Source: Strigamia acuminata
Lineage: Eukaryota; Arthropoda; Chilopoda; Geophilomorpha; Linotaeniidae
Assembly (NCBI GenBank): GCA_949358305.1
Contig: OX442317.1
Location: 1,736,001-1,800,000, forward strand
DNA length: 64,000 bases
Direction: 5' to 3'
Shown here piece after piece: positions 27,201 through 39,083 of this stretch. Under the pieces are notes generated by a model. The model made no database searches. It saw nothing but the letters and a program-made list of their open reading frames with translations, and was not told where the DNA came from. The position numbers and the translations under genes were made by a program. Within the stretch, counting starts at the first letter, position 1; each line of letters opens with the position of its first letter.

Positions 27201-30200
27201 TTTTTATCTTGCCACTTTAATACTACGTTTACATGCACCGAATATTTCGAGTGGTGAATAATTCGAGATCAAATTGTTGTGTTTACATGCAGAAAATAAT
27301 TCGACATCAAATTGTTGTGTTTACATGCAGAAAATAATTCGACATCAAATTGTTGTGTTTACATGCAGAAAATAATTCGAGATCAAATTGTTGTGTTTAC
27401 ATGCAGAAAATAATTCGACATCAAATTGTTGTGTTTACATGCAGAAAATAATTCGACATCAAATTGTTGTGTTTACACGCAGAAAATAATTCGTGATCAC
27501 TTTCGGTTTTCGACCAAGGGGGGAAGTACCGGAAGCGATGCACGCATGCACAATAAAAATAGTTCGAGTTCACTCGAATTAAACAACCTTCTGCGAGGGA
27601 TTATTCACAACTCGAATAATCCTCGTCATCCCTATTTACATGACAGTTGTGCACACGAAATTTTTCATCTCACTCGAAATATTCCGTGCATGTAAACAGT
27701 AGTATAAGAATTCAGGATTCGATGAAACGAGCCCACCCGATCTTATTTGGGAGCCAGAAGATTCTCATCACAGAATCCAATAGAATTAAAGAGATCCAGA
27801 AATAATTTCACGCAAATCAGCACAAGATCTTACGAGATCGCAGTCAAATCTGAGATTCGGGATTCCAGACAGATTCAGATAATTGTCATACCCTGGGTAT
27901 ACAAACCGTGTTTCAGCTTTGTTGCCCAAGCCCCGGTTCCTCTTGATTTTGTCTGATTTTATCAGATTATGGCGTATAGGGCTTTAGTCGCTGCTGGCGC
28001 CGGTAATCCCCACGCTCTAGTGGCTCCCAACTTTTTTTGCTCTCAGCCCAAAATTTCCAAACACAGTTTTCTGGCGATGGCGACCCAACATATGGCGGAT
28101 AAGCAGGAGAAAGTTCGTGACTTCCCCGACTTTCATAAATTTACCGGTTCTTATTACGCGACCGATCCCCATAGGCTAGGAAACCCTGCATGGCCTTAGT
28201 CGCTGCCGACACCGGTAAACCCCTATATAATATCTGGCTAGTTCTCCACTATTTTACTTACAAAATCAAAATTCAACCGGCGATGACCTCGATTCTTCGC
28301 TTCATATACCCTGCACTAAACACCTTTTTCACCCGCTCACCTCGAAAAGCATTTAAACTCGTAATAATACACTCGCAGCATTGTTTACGAGCGATAAAAA
28401 TAGCAAGTGCTTTTTATTTTTACCCATAAACACACATTTTACTTTCCAGCAGTCACGTGACTTGCATAGTGTAAGGGCAAGTTTTTACCGTAATCCCATT
28501 GCAGCCCATGGGCGACAAAGCAGATCATCTCTGTTTCCAGCTATAAAAAAAGGCGGCTCGGCGCCTGCGTGACAATCCAGAGTGGCGCCAATGGCGATAT
28601 CGCGCAGCAAAAACTAAAGTGAAATAGCGCTCTTTCAGGAGGATGGAAAAAGCAATGGTGTCGAATTTCTACCTCTGGGCTCGAAGGCGCAAGGTTTACT
28701 GTAGACGAAAAAGCGCACACCACAAACAAAGATCTTCCACTTTTCTGTATCGAGCACAGCCAATGTACGAGTGTGTTTGCAGTCTTCTGCAGTATCATAA
28801 TCAGTGCACTTACTGTTAGCACTCTGGGGTGTTGTGCCGCCATTTCTAATGTTTAGCTTCATTTTTGCACAGTAAAAATGCATTTTTGGTCCAAAATTAA
28901 ATTTTTGCTCCATTTTTGCAGCTTAGAAATGACATTAATGGTTCATTTTTGCAAATTACAACTGCATTTTTACCAAAAAATGAACATTTTGGTTCATTTT
29001 TGCAAATTACAACTGCATTTTTACCAAAAAATGAACATTTTGGATCATTTTTGCAAATTACAACTGCATTTTTACCAAAAAATGAACATTTTGGTTCATT
29101 TTTGCAAATTACAACTGCATTTTTACCAAAAAATGAACATTTTGGATCATTTTTGCAAATTACAACTGCATTTTTAGCAAAAAATGAACATTTTGGTTCA
29201 TTTTTGCAAATTACAACTGCATTTTTACCAAAAAATGAACATTTTGGATCATTTTTGCAAATTACAACTGCATTTTTACCAAAAAATGAACATTTTGGAT
29301 CATTTTTGCAAATTACAACTGCATTTTTACCAAAAAATGAACATTTTGGATCATTTTTGCAAATTACAACTGCATTTTTAGCAAAAAATGAACATTTTGG
29401 TTCATTTTTGCAAATTACAACTGCATTTTTACCAAAAAATGAACATTTTGGATCATTTTTGCAAATTACAACTGCATTTTTACCAAAAAATGACATTAAT
29501 GGTTAATTTTTGCAAATTACAACTGCATTTTTACCAAAAAATGAACATTTTGGATCATTTTTGCAAATTACAACTGCATTTTTACCAAAAAATGAACATT
29601 TTGGTTCATTTTTGTACGTAACAAACGTATTGTAAACAGAAAATATAATTAACTAAAAGCAGAAATGTTATTAGTTGGTAAAACGTGTAATATCTCGCAA
29701 TTATGGTAAATGCTGATTATTTAATGCACTCCTAATTTGAATATCCATTGACGTTGAATCGATATTTAAAATTTTTGATATTTGAATTTGAATTTACGTC
29801 TGGATTATTGGAAAACGGAGCATTGTATTCACATTGAGTATTCACATTTTTTCGCCCTTTCAAACGTCTGATTTATTGGCGCAGTAATTAAACGCGCTGC
29901 GGCCATAATTCGAGGGCGGCTATAAATCAGTCGTCGAAATCCGAAATAAATATCGCCGCATCAAAAAAAATATCTCGTTCATGCCACGTTTTTGTGATGA
30001 GATAGTGATTCCATACATCATTAAATTCCATTTTTTTTTCATTCTACCTGAGCTAAATCTCCAAAGGGGATGCAACCCAGTCTCCAACTCGAGAGTTTAC
30101 TTTCCTAAGAACATCTCGACCCTGCAGATAATCTTTAACCCATGACCGAGGCCAACTTCTGTTCTTGGAATCTTTTTCTATTTGCTGAGCTTTTCGTTGG

Positions 30201-33200
30201 CAATCTCTTCAGCAGCCAGGGATGGCAAATATTGAGCTAGAATCGTGTCTACGACCCGAGCTTTTGTCACTTTTTTTCTTTTTTCGCTCTTTCATTTACA
30301 CTTTCCGTCCTCATTTCTTTTATTGCTAAACTTCAGATTGCACTGAAATTCAGTTTACTTAAGAATCAATTTTCCCTTCTTTGTTTCAGAAAAATAAAAT
30401 AATCATTTAAAAAAAATAAAAATGGAAATTTATTCTTTTTACAGTATTTATTCGAATTAAAGTCACGGCAAAAAATCACTATTTCGAAGAAATTCACAAA
30501 AAAATTACTGGTTCATGTAAAAGTAATTTTTTTTACGTATTTAAACCGTATAAATACAATAAAATAAAAATTGATAACAAAATCAGTGCCCATGTGCCAA
30601 TTTTGAATAGTATTTACACAAAATTGCCACATTGGCACTGTAAACCTGCAACGTATACAATTTCAATTAAATTAAGGTAAAAAAAATGCGTTTGCAATTA
30701 TAAGCCGCGACTTTTAATCGAAGAAATACGGTATTTTTTTTTTATAATATACTTACATTTTCAAGCTTTGATGCAAATATTGTGCAACAAATAAATCTTG
30801 CTGTTGTTTTTGTTGCAGAATTTAAAAAGTCAGATAATGACCACCAATTTGTGGGTTGAACAGGTGAGGTAATTTCCAATTATCCCTTAATGCATGTTTT
30901 TATCTTTTAGCTTCTTAAATTTTGTATATTTTTTTTCCGATTGAAAATTGAACGCTGTCAAGACATAGAAAAGTCGTTAATTAGACAAGCTAATTCCGGT
31001 CCCTTGAATAATAAATGAGCTTGTCTTGGGCAATTTAAAGTTGAAATGTGAAACGCATATTTAATTGCATTAGACTTAAGATTTCCTATTATTCAAATGA
31101 GAAATGAACAATTAACATTTTACCAGCATTTTCACGCGATTTTCCTTTGTTTTTACATGCAGGAATGGTACGATTACAAATTATCTTGGGACCCGGATGA
31201 GTACGGCGGCTTGGAATACATCTACGTACCATCGGAGCACATCTGGTTGCCCGATATCGTTTTATTCAATAAGTGAGTTCCCATTTTGATCTATTTACTA
31301 ATACACCTAAAAAATATGAAGTAATTGAAAAAAGAAACCGTTTCAACATTTTAAAACACGATGTACGTACCCTCCATACAGCAGCTGTTCCTAAAACCTG
31401 AAATTTAGCGTGTCTAAAAACCCGGTGTTGCAGCGCTGGTAGCGGATGCAAACCAAACTATAAAAACCGAATAGTTATTTTAGAACTATTGTAAAAAGTT
31501 TGACCGAGTTGGGTTTAAAAATAAATAAATAAATAAAAACTGTATCTTACCTCTTATATTGATTATAGGAAAATTTTAGTTACCACATTTTTATTGGCAA
31601 CACTCGTGATATTCCAAGTGTTGATTTGATGCACTTTTTATTTTACGACCCAGTAAAGTAAAGTCTACTTTATTATAACGGTGTACAGCATAAAAATAGA
31701 AAGAAAAAAAAGAACTTTATAGTTACTGCTTATTTCAGCAATTCCTCACACGTTGTATCCACATTTTCCCCGTCAAACAGCGCCTTACTTTTTAATGCAC
31801 ACCTCATTTGGCAGTTCACTACTATAGTCGGGATGCAATCTTGCTGACAATTTTTGCATAACTTATACATATATTCGTCCTACCGAGGGAATGCAACCAT
31901 TCAATGTTTATGCCAGGGACCCTGCATGGCTATTTACCAAACGACACTTTGGTTGCACCCAGATACCAGTAGATCCCCCACCACGCGTGCCCACTAATAC
32001 CGCCATAGCTCAACCATTTATCAGGGGTCGTGAAAAATAGAACTCTCACATTGGTCACGTGACCGTTATGTCCAATTTTTTCTTTTTCTTTTTTTTAACT
32101 TTTATTTTCCACTTCCTTTTTTTATTGCACTGACTTTTTACAGAATGAATTGGCAACAAATCGAAGATAATGGGAATTTAAACACGTCCAAGGACATTTT
32201 TTTCTTCTCCTTTTGTAGGGCAATTGTTGGCGATAAAAATATAGAAATTTCAGAGAGTTTGACCGCAAATGCGATTCGGGTTAGAAATATTCAAGACTTC
32301 GCGAGCGATATATGAATAGTTGAACTCACGAGTTGATATAGTTTAGTGGCGGCGTGTGGTTTAAAATGAAAATCGAAACGCACATTTCAACATTTCATTA
32401 ATTATTTCGCTGGTGTAAATAACGCTCGTGTTTGCATTTTATTAGCGCTGACGGTAACTACGAAGTGACATTGATGACTATGGCTACATTGTACAACGAC
32501 GGAAAAGTGATCTGGAAGCCGCCTGCCATTTACAAAAGTTCTTGCAAGATAAACGTCGAGTTCTTCCCGTTTGATGAACAGTCTTGCGTCATGAGGTTCG
32601 GCTCGTGGACTTACGATGGATTACAGGTCAGGATTAAGTCGCTTACAACTATATTAGTTCTTGCACAGAAGGGAAACTCGAGCTCTAATCAACTTATTAC
32701 TTAATGCTTCTACTAATAAATTTCTCCCCTAACTCCATTTTACGTTAATTAGCGGCATCCAATTTGTTTTGCTTCGTTTTCCGAGGGCGAAATTAATAAA
32801 TATTCAAGTAATTAATATTGAAAAATTCATATCCAATAAAAAAGCCATTTTACATGAAAAGTTAAAATGGAAATAAAAAAAAGAAGGAAAAAAAATATAT
32901 ATATCAGTTTTAAGGGAAAAGAAAAGCTAACATTTGATTAAAGATTTAAATTTTTCAATTTAAATGCAAAACTAAGTCGAGCTATAACTCGACTTGATAA
33001 AGAGTTTCTTGAGCAGTCAATTTTTTTCTCTTTTTCCCTCTCGTCTTTCTCGTTTGAAAAACCCTTTTCATTGCCCCTTAACTGTATTTTCTTAAGCCAG
33101 GGAAATGACTGTCGTCTGACTTTCTACTCGTAGGTAGATCTTCAACACGAGAACCAAGTGGCAGGCTCCAACATCGTCCCAATCGGAATCAATCTGAAAG

Positions 33201-34842
33201 AATATTATCCGTCTTGCGAATGGGACATTCTAGCAGTACCGGCTCAAAGAAACGAAGAGTACTTGCCGTGTTGTCCCAACCAACCCTACCCCGATATTAC
33301 TTTTACCATCACTATGAGACGTAAAACCCTTTTCTACACCGTCAATTTAATCATCCCCTGTGTAGGGCTTTCCTTCCTCACCGTATTGGTGTTCTACCTT
33401 CCCTCAGATAGCGGTGAAAAAGTGTCTTTAGTCATTTCGATCCTCTTGTCCCTCACTGTGTTCTTCCTCCTGCTTGCCGAGATCATTCCTCCCACTTCTT
33501 TGGCGGTACCGCTCTTGGGAAAGTACCTCATGTTCACCATGATTCTCGTCAGTTTTTCCATCACGGTCACCGTGGGGGTGCTCAACGTGCACTTCCGCTC
33601 GCCGGCAACCCACAAGATGAGCACGTGGGTGCGGCGAGTTTTTATTCACACTTTGCCGCGCTTGTTGTTCATGAGAAGACCCAAATATGGACCTCGTGAC
33701 GACTACGACGACCAAGGAGTTAAGATCCGAAACGGATGTAACGGGAGACGCAGCGGCGAGTTCCGCGAAGGAGGCTTTCCTGATGTGAACAGAGATCCGA
33801 GTTTTAATGGGACGTACAAGATGGGTGATGGACACGACGATATGTTGGGCCAGGGATCCGATTACGGAACCACTTCGAGGCAGCGCAAATACTCGCCGGA
33901 AGTGCAAAAGGCCATCGAAGGAGTGCAGTTTATTGCTCAACATATGAGAGACGAGGACAAGGATCTGAATGTAAGTGGTGATAACATTTCGAGTTGAAAT
34001 GTTCGGTAATTGGTGCAGGAAACTGTTTTGGCTCGTTTCTTTCAAATAAAGAAATCCGAGATAAAAACAAAAGTCGAAAAATCGGCGTGTTTTCAACTTG
34101 TTATGCAGTCAAGCTGCACATGGCAAGGGGGAGTTTTTTTTATTTTTTATTTTTTATTTTTTTATTATTATTTTATTTTAAAAAACATGCAGTGGAGGCT
34201 CCAGTATATCATGTGTAAAATTCCGCCCAAAAAAATACCTTTTTTATTATTAAAATACGGTAAATATGAGTTTAACTTTGATCCGAAGCAAAAGCCGAGT
34301 AAAATTTATCTCGAACATACCTCGCATACCAATCTATCAAAAATGAAGCATGAAAAAATGTGTTTGAAACGAAATCAAGACTAAACGTTTGTTTTTCGTG
34401 TTCCCATTACTCCAACTCATGGTGTGTTTATACTTTATGCACCCAATGCCGGAGAAATAAATAAAAACAACACTTTTTGCAAGTAACAACAATTTATATT
34501 CATCAGCCGAAAAAAAAATTGATTTCCCTGAGTTGACGTGTGTCTGCGCAAACATTCATTTTGGAACATTCAGATGGAAATATTGATAATGGGGTTGGAT
34601 TCTCATTTACTTTATTTATTTAAAATCACGTTTCTTGTATTTTTTTATTTTATTTTTCTTGTGTTATATAGACGGTGGAAGATTGGAAGTACGTTGCTAT
34701 GGTATTGGACCGGATGTTCCTGTGGATTTTTGCTATCGCCTGTGTAGTAGGCACGTGCGGCATCATTTTTCAAGCGCCATCATTGTATGATGATCGTATT
34801 CCAATAGATGGTCTCATATCCGAAATCACCCGTAAAATATGA
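21056..34842 (+). CDS. Gene A: nicotinic acetylcholine receptor alpha-type subunit, complete, six coding exons
   Basis: Joined exons 21056-21274, 30819-30863, 31163-31272, 32446-32626, 33134-33970 and 34672-34842 give 520 residues with GT-AG introns and matching phases. Order: signal peptide (about 1-30), Cys-loop ligand-binding domain with Cys158-Cys172, loop B Trp179, vicinal Cys231-Cys232, TM1 about 251-272, TM2 about 281-302 with Glu-1' and Lys0' (cation-channel signature), TM3 about 315-338, a roughly 120-residue cytoplasmic loop ending in an amphipathic helix, then TM4. The Cys pair makes it alpha-type. Family role: subunit of a pentameric acetylcholine-gated cation channel in neuronal membranes. 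Odd points: loop A has Phe123 where Tyr is usual, Leu229 replaces the Tyr before the Cys pair, loop C has three residues between CC and PY, and there is an extra Cys213. Closest by eye to the arthropod alpha1/alpha2/alpha8 group; the exact orthologue is not settled. Confidence 0.93.
22545..23370. mobile_element. Foldback (long inverted repeat) element, copy 1
   Basis: Arms of roughly 240 bp face each other: GACTTCACATCTCGC (22545) pairs with GCAGATGTGAAGTC (to 23370), AATGGCGGACAACTGA with its complement near 23275, and AGAGAGTTTGCGGCAGGTAC (22745) with its complement near 23190. The arms have diverged. The middle holds no gene. Lies 21 bp from the hAT element. Confidence 0.75.
23392..23855. 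mobile_element. Non-autonomous hAT element (MITE), 464 bp
   Basis: Perfect 16-bp terminal inverted repeats (CAGGGGTCGGCAACCT and its complement) are flanked by a perfect 8-bp duplication TCCTAGGT (23384-23391 and 23856-23863), the hAT signature. No transposase frame. An inner palindrome around 23490-23560 repeats GAAGTACATTC and its complement. Lies in intron 1 of gene A. Confidence 0.95.
24808..25345. mobile_element. Foldback element, copy 2 of the same family
   Basis: Inverted arms: TAGGCGCATT (24808) against AATGCGCCTA (25345), TTGCGGGCTGCACTTTTCCC near 24883 against its diverged complement near 25265. It shares GATTGGCTACGCTAT with copy 1 (there inverted) and the AGAGAGTTTGCGG end motif. 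Confidence 0.65.
26545..26558. promoter_or_regulatory. Palindromic X-box (RFX site) in gene A intron 1
   Basis: GTTGCCATGGCAAC, the ideal symmetric RFX-binding X-box. Confidence 0.45.
27223..27702. mobile_element. TA-flanked MITE containing a 38-bp tandem array
   Basis: Ends CTACGTTTACATGCACC... and ...GGTGCATGTAAAC-type complement form about 30-bp inverted repeats with one indel and few mismatches; TA on each side (27221-27222, 27703-27704). Coding capacity absent. The left half is a tandem array. Superfamily not certain; TA duplication fits Tc1/mariner-like elements. Confidence 0.8.
27243..27492. repeat. 38-bp tandem repeat, about 6.5 copies
   Basis: Units carry GTTTACATGCAGAAAATAAT then TCGACATCAAATTGTT with rare variants (GAGATC, GTGATC). 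The motif resembles the terminal repeat of the surrounding MITE, so the array probably grew from it. Confidence 0.9.
27967..28860. other. Diverged repeat-derived block with an internal duplication
   Basis: CTTTAGTCGCTGCTGGCGCCGG (27983) recurs in diverged form at 28196. From 28228 the text GGCTAGTTCTCCACTATTTT and later TCACGTGACTTGCATAGTG follows the middle of foldback copy 1 (22866-23060) with many changes, so this is probably a third, older copy. No credible gene. Confidence 0.4.
28896..29625. repeat. 51-bp minisatellite, about 14 copies
   Basis: Units start near 28942 and recur every 51 bp to 29605, with degenerate units before. Since 51 is a multiple of 3 and stops are absent in several frames, long apparent ORFs exist on both strands. 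They are repeat artefacts, not genes. Unit variants (GGTTC or GGATC; ACCAAA or AGCAAA) recur in a four-unit pattern. In intron 1 of gene A. Confidence 0.95.
30819..30863 (+). CDS. Gene A coding exon 2 (45 nt)
   Basis: Encodes [15 protein letters not shown], the short 45-nt exon typical of arthropod nAChR genes, covering strand beta1 into loop D. Acceptor TTGTTGCAG, donor CAG|GTGAGG, phase 0 on both sides. Confidence 0.93.
31163..31272 (+). CDS. Gene A coding exon 3 (110 nt, loop A)
   Basis: Begins [11 protein letters not shown] and ends WLPDIVLFN plus two bases of the next Asn codon; donor AA|GTGAGT. The loop A position that is Tyr in nearly all nAChR alpha subunits reads TTC (Phe123) here. 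Confidence 0.93.
32446..32626 (+). CDS. Gene A coding exon 4 (181 nt, Cys-loop and loop B)
   Basis: Completes the split Asn codon, then ADGNYEVT. Contains the Cys-loop Cys158 to Cys172 with central FFPFD, and loop B GSWTYDG. Donor CAG|GTCAGG. 110+181 nt restores phase 0. Confidence 0.93.
33134..33970 (+). CDS. Gene A coding exon 5 (loop C, TM1-TM3, cytoplasmic loop)
   Basis: 837 nt, 279 codons, from VDLQHENQ to EDKDLN. Holds loop C with [14 protein letters not shown]1, the pore helix TM2 ([13 protein letters not shown]), TM3 and the variable cytoplasmic loop rich in Arg, Gly and Asp. The end ([18 protein letters not shown]) is the conserved MA helix before TM4. Acceptor CTCGTAG, donor AAT|GTAAGT. 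Confidence 0.94.
34672..34842 (+). CDS. Gene A coding exon 6 (TM4 and C-terminus)
   Basis: 56 codons plus [17 protein letters not shown] through TM4 to the extracellular tail SEITRKI. Acceptor after a T-rich tract ending TATATAG. Confidence 0.93.
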   Translation, partial: TVEDWKYVAMVLDRMFLWIFAIACVVGTCGIIFQAPSLYDDRIPIDGLISEITRKI

Positions 34843-34930
34843 AAAGGTGTTGCAACGTGAGCGATTTCTCGACGGTTCAGCTCGGCGCCATTCTTCGCAG
34901 GGTGTGATACATGTAGTGAATGTTCGATAC

Positions 34931-34936
34931 AATAAA
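34931..34936 (+). terminator. Poly(A) signal of gene A (candidate)
   Basis: AATAAA 89 nt after the stop codon, the first canonical hexamer downstream of gene A on the plus strand. Confidence 0.5.
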
Positions 34937-37900
34937 AGAATAGTGACTATTGTAGATAAGGCTAAGTGATGATAAAATAAAAACAAACAAATCAATTTTT
35001 ATTTGACAAAATGTACATTTTTCGTTCGCAATTTTTTGTTCCAAGAATTCGATTGTGAAAAAAAAAAGTAATCATATTGTTTTTGCGTTACATTTTGTAT
35101 ATAGGAAAAGTTTAACAACAAAACAACAGAATTAAATTTAGTTCTTCAATATTTGAAGAAACTAAGAATGATTAGTTCTTGTCAAATTGCATGTTTTAGA
35201 ACCGTGTTTGTTTTGGTTTCACAAATTGGCTTCCAGTTCCAACGCAAATGAAAATCAAAACAACAAACTGCAGCTTCCTCATCCCCGCCTCATTCCTTCT
35301 CTCCCCTCTATTCTCATCAGAAAAAGTGAATAAATCAAATCAAATCACAAGAAGAAATGAAATATCCAATTCCAATAAGTTTAGCTGTCGACAACCAAAC
35401 GTTGGAACCGGAAGTCGGTGACACCCTTTAGGCCTATCGAACTACAGATTTTTTTTCTATCAACCGCATCCTCCTGCCTCAGCCTCAATCAAATTTCTTC
35501 TGTTTTATGTCTCTCGGAGCCCTTTGTCGGCAGCTAAATTTAGTCAAACTTGTCTCAGATTCAGTGGTGTAAACTGTGGAGGCACGTGAAAAATGTCTCT
35601 TGAAAAGTCAGTTGTTTCTCTGTAGATTTTTCGTTTTCTATTCTGTATCTCTTCAAATATTCCGATTTAAATTTATGAAACACATGGAGAATAAAAGAAA
35701 AATGAAAACAGAAAATAAAGGATAGGCCTTCGGTGAATGAGAGTTGGAAAAAGAATGTGGAATTCAATTTTTTTTTACTTTTTTTCTTGTTATTTTTAAA
35801 AGGAAAATACACTTGTATTCATTTATATTTGATTTTATATTCCATTTAATCTTTTATTTCTTTTGTTTGTAAAAATCTCCCCTTTATGCTCCTCTTAAAA
35901 CCAATATTTTGTAATTATGATGTAATTTGTTCTTTTTAAATGAAATCCTCATCATATTGCTTTATATATTACTGCAATAAAAGATAATCATTTCATTATT
36001 ATAAAATCTCCACTTGTCGATTCGTTGTGTAAGTAAAGCGGCACAAACACAAACACTTTTGCAAAAGTTACAAAACTGACCCCCGGAAAGAAATAAATCG
36101 ACAAAATAAAAGAAATAAAACGAGAAAAAAGAAGAAAAAGAAAAAAATTCTTAGGATGGTGTCGTGCACGTTCCTCGTGCGTTTGCAGTAGCATCCTTCA
36201 TTAATATTTATGACATTCTCAAGCGTTGGGTTGGTCGTATAAAATTTTCCGCTGGAATCCGTCCTGTTGGCAGCCATAAACAGAGTAAACGAAAGTACAG
36301 CCAGCCCGTCTCCTCTTCAGTTTAGCGCCTCGTCTCTCAAAATGCCTCATTCACCCTTGCATTCCAAACGATACACTGTATCCAATTCAACACAAGAAAG
36401 AAATTGCAAAACTGCTTTCTTACAACTCGAAAACAAAATTGCTTTCTGCCATTTTCTTAACCATAATTTGTTTTAGCATTTCTTTTTTCTTTTACTTTTT
36501 CCTCGTTACCAATTCCAGATACACATACATGCAGCGCTTTGAATTTTCATCATCCGAGTGCAAATAATAAGCAGCAATAATTACAAAACGATGTTGCAGT
36601 GAACTGAGCGGAGCTTCTGCAAAAACCCAATTTCAATTAAATCTGCTTAAAGATTTGGGTAGATCGCGGGATTAGTCGGCAAGAGGAAATTAGTTGAATA
36701 GTGCAATTGATTATAACAAAAATTCAACATAGGACAAGATAATTAATCTTTTGTCTGAACCAAATGTTAACCCCGGGGAGAGATGTCACATGTTGGAAGC
36801 AGTTTCAGTGTGCGTGACACAAACAGGTGAAGCAGGTGAAAGGAACTTTCTTTTCTTTGCCTTTTATTTTGCCTTTGGAGTTTGACTCTCCCATGAGCAC
36901 TTGCAATTAAGACAACACGATGAATAATTGACTCTTCTAAATTGAAATGTATGAGAAAAAAAGGCAGAAAAAAGTAAAAAAAAAAAAAAAATTAGTCCCT
37001 TTAATTGCAACTTAATAAATTATTTGTAAACAATCATGCAAAAGTTAAGCATCGTTTTACCTGGCAACGTTTCTTAAACGTCTTGTCAAATTTTAAAAGC
37101 AAATAAATAAAGAATAATGTTTTTAATGACAAACTGAAAGAGCTTACTGTTATTAATAGCTGGATTTTTGTTGAATATATTTTTTTTTTTGTTTTTTTTG
37201 GACAAAAGTTAATTTATAAATGTCAAAAACTGTTATTTTTTGCTCGCCTTAAAATTTTTCCTCCCGTTTTCAAAGGGAATTTTCATTTCGAATTTATCTG
37301 GGCAGCCAACTCTTCACTGCGGGGTGTATGCATCATGTTGTCATTGGTTTTAATACGTTGTCCTGTCGGATACACGTTGTGAGCCCCCAGCTCGAGGCCA
37401 TGATAAATTTCTAGTAAGTTGGACAACATTTAGTAGACATAAACTTTTCCGCAACATCTTTAGGCTGTTTCCGATTTTTATTTCAATAACTTTTGACTCC
37501 ACGCACAAAAATTAAAATTAAAATTAAAAAAAAAAAAAAATTAATTAAAATTTTAATTTAATTTAATTTATTTTTTGCATAAATAATTCATTGATCAAAA
37601 CATCACTCACAGACAAAATGGCGTTGATTACATTTGAACAACCACGCTTTAAATTTTTAATTACAATATGCAATAAAGCCGAACCTAATGCGGAGGTTTT
37701 GTTTGCAAGTTATTATAATTTAATTTAGATTTAACCGATAAACCAAAGAAACATAAGAATTTAAACAGACATGGACTGTACGATTTTAAGATAGAAAAAG
37801 AAAGAAAAAAATCACGCTGCAAATCATTGAGAAGCTTCTTATTTCTTACACCAGAGACATTTTTTTTTTTTCCCTTGAAAGGTTACGTGTGAATAATAGA

Positions 37901-38966
37901 TAGTTTCAAGAGTATCTTTATTTCGTGTTATTTCTTTAAACACCTTTCCGATATTTCCTGCAAAGGCTTAAAAATTAAAGCTTCTTTTGTCAACATTTCA
38001 CCTTTTTTTTTTTTTAAAACGGAACAAAAATGAATTTATTCCCAAAGAATTTTATATCCGTTTGCTCAAATTATAAACGTAAAGTATGCTTTCCAAGTGC
38101 ATTTTTGAGCGCGACGTTTATTAAAAACAATCCATCAGCTGCAAACTGGATTTAAAACGTAATGCTAAGAAAGCGACATCTCGCGAGCAAATCAAGAGTC
38201 GCTGCCTTTATCGAATGGAATTATGGCATCTCATAGGTTCCACTTACGGAAATTGGAGTCGTTTTATTAATAGAAAGGAGAACCCGCCGGAGATGAAAAC
38301 TCAAACATCAGTCACAAAAGACGATAAAACGAGCACAGAGGAAAAGTTTAAAACGTATGCAAAAGAGAAAAGAGCAAATAGTAAAAACTAACCTGATACA
38401 GAAAATCCCACTCGTCTTAATAAAGCCGCGCTGGTAATGAGCGGGTGCGCATGAGCGGAAGTCGAGCTAATAAATTGTGGTTTATAGTTGAGAGTAAACG
38501 ATAAGGGAAAGTCATTGCCAAGTGGACATGAATGAGTCGTTATGGACGACCGTGTAACTTGACGTCTTCTCTAATTTATGTGCGTGTAAAGGGGATTTGA
38601 TCTATGGTTAGCATCTATTGATGACGCGTTTTTAATATTAAACCGAGCGTTGTACTAAATTCAACAAATATTAAAATCCGTGATTGTGTCGAGTTTCCAG
38701 ACCTTTTTTTCTTCTTTTTCCTGCCATCTTTTGGTGAGGTCGCAGTGTGATTCAATTATTTTCTTCACAAGATCTGATAAATCTTATTGAATTCATTCTT
38801 AATTGAGTTTTTTTTTTCCTTTCTTATTTCGTGGGAATCACTTTTCTAATCGATTTTGACAAAAAAAAAAAAAAAAAAAAAAAAAAATTCAGAGTTTTCA
38901 TTTGCCGGAAATTAAAAAATAAAAATATTTCTTGCAAAAATAATGAAACGAAATTGACGCCTATCA

Positions 38967-38972
38967 TTTATT
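38967..38972 (-). terminator. Poly(A) signal of gene B (candidate)
   Basis: AATAAA on the minus strand about 112 nt after the stop codon. Confidence 0.45.
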
Positions 38973-39083
38973 TCCTTATCGCTTTACATTTCTTCGCAAA
39001 CATTTAAAACTTAAACACATTCTTAAAATCTGCAGAAGAAAAAAGGAAAACCAAACCTTTAAGTTAAAAGTTGAAAGCACTTT

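Larger units (their letters stand above)
21275..30818 (+). other. Gene A intron 1 (9.5 kb)
   Basis: Bounded by ATG|GTAAGT and TTGCAG|AAT. Holds the foldback copies, hAT MITE, TA MITE, block at 27967 and the 51-bp minisatellite. No extra exon recognised. Confidence 0.8.
34843..39083. other. 3' UTRs and convergent intergenic region of genes A and B
   Basis: AT-rich with long homopolymers (poly(A) at 38861-38887). No supported gene; both neighbours end into it. Confidence 0.6.

Noticed and set aside
28897-29506. Long ORFs (about 196-199 codons) on both strands
   Set aside because: They are produced by the 51-bp tandem repeat whose length is a multiple of three; the predicted peptide is the same 17 residues repeated.
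33428-34096. 222-codon minus-strand ORF opposite gene A exon 5
   Set aside because: Shadow of the nAChR exon; the plus strand carries the conserved domains and splice sites.
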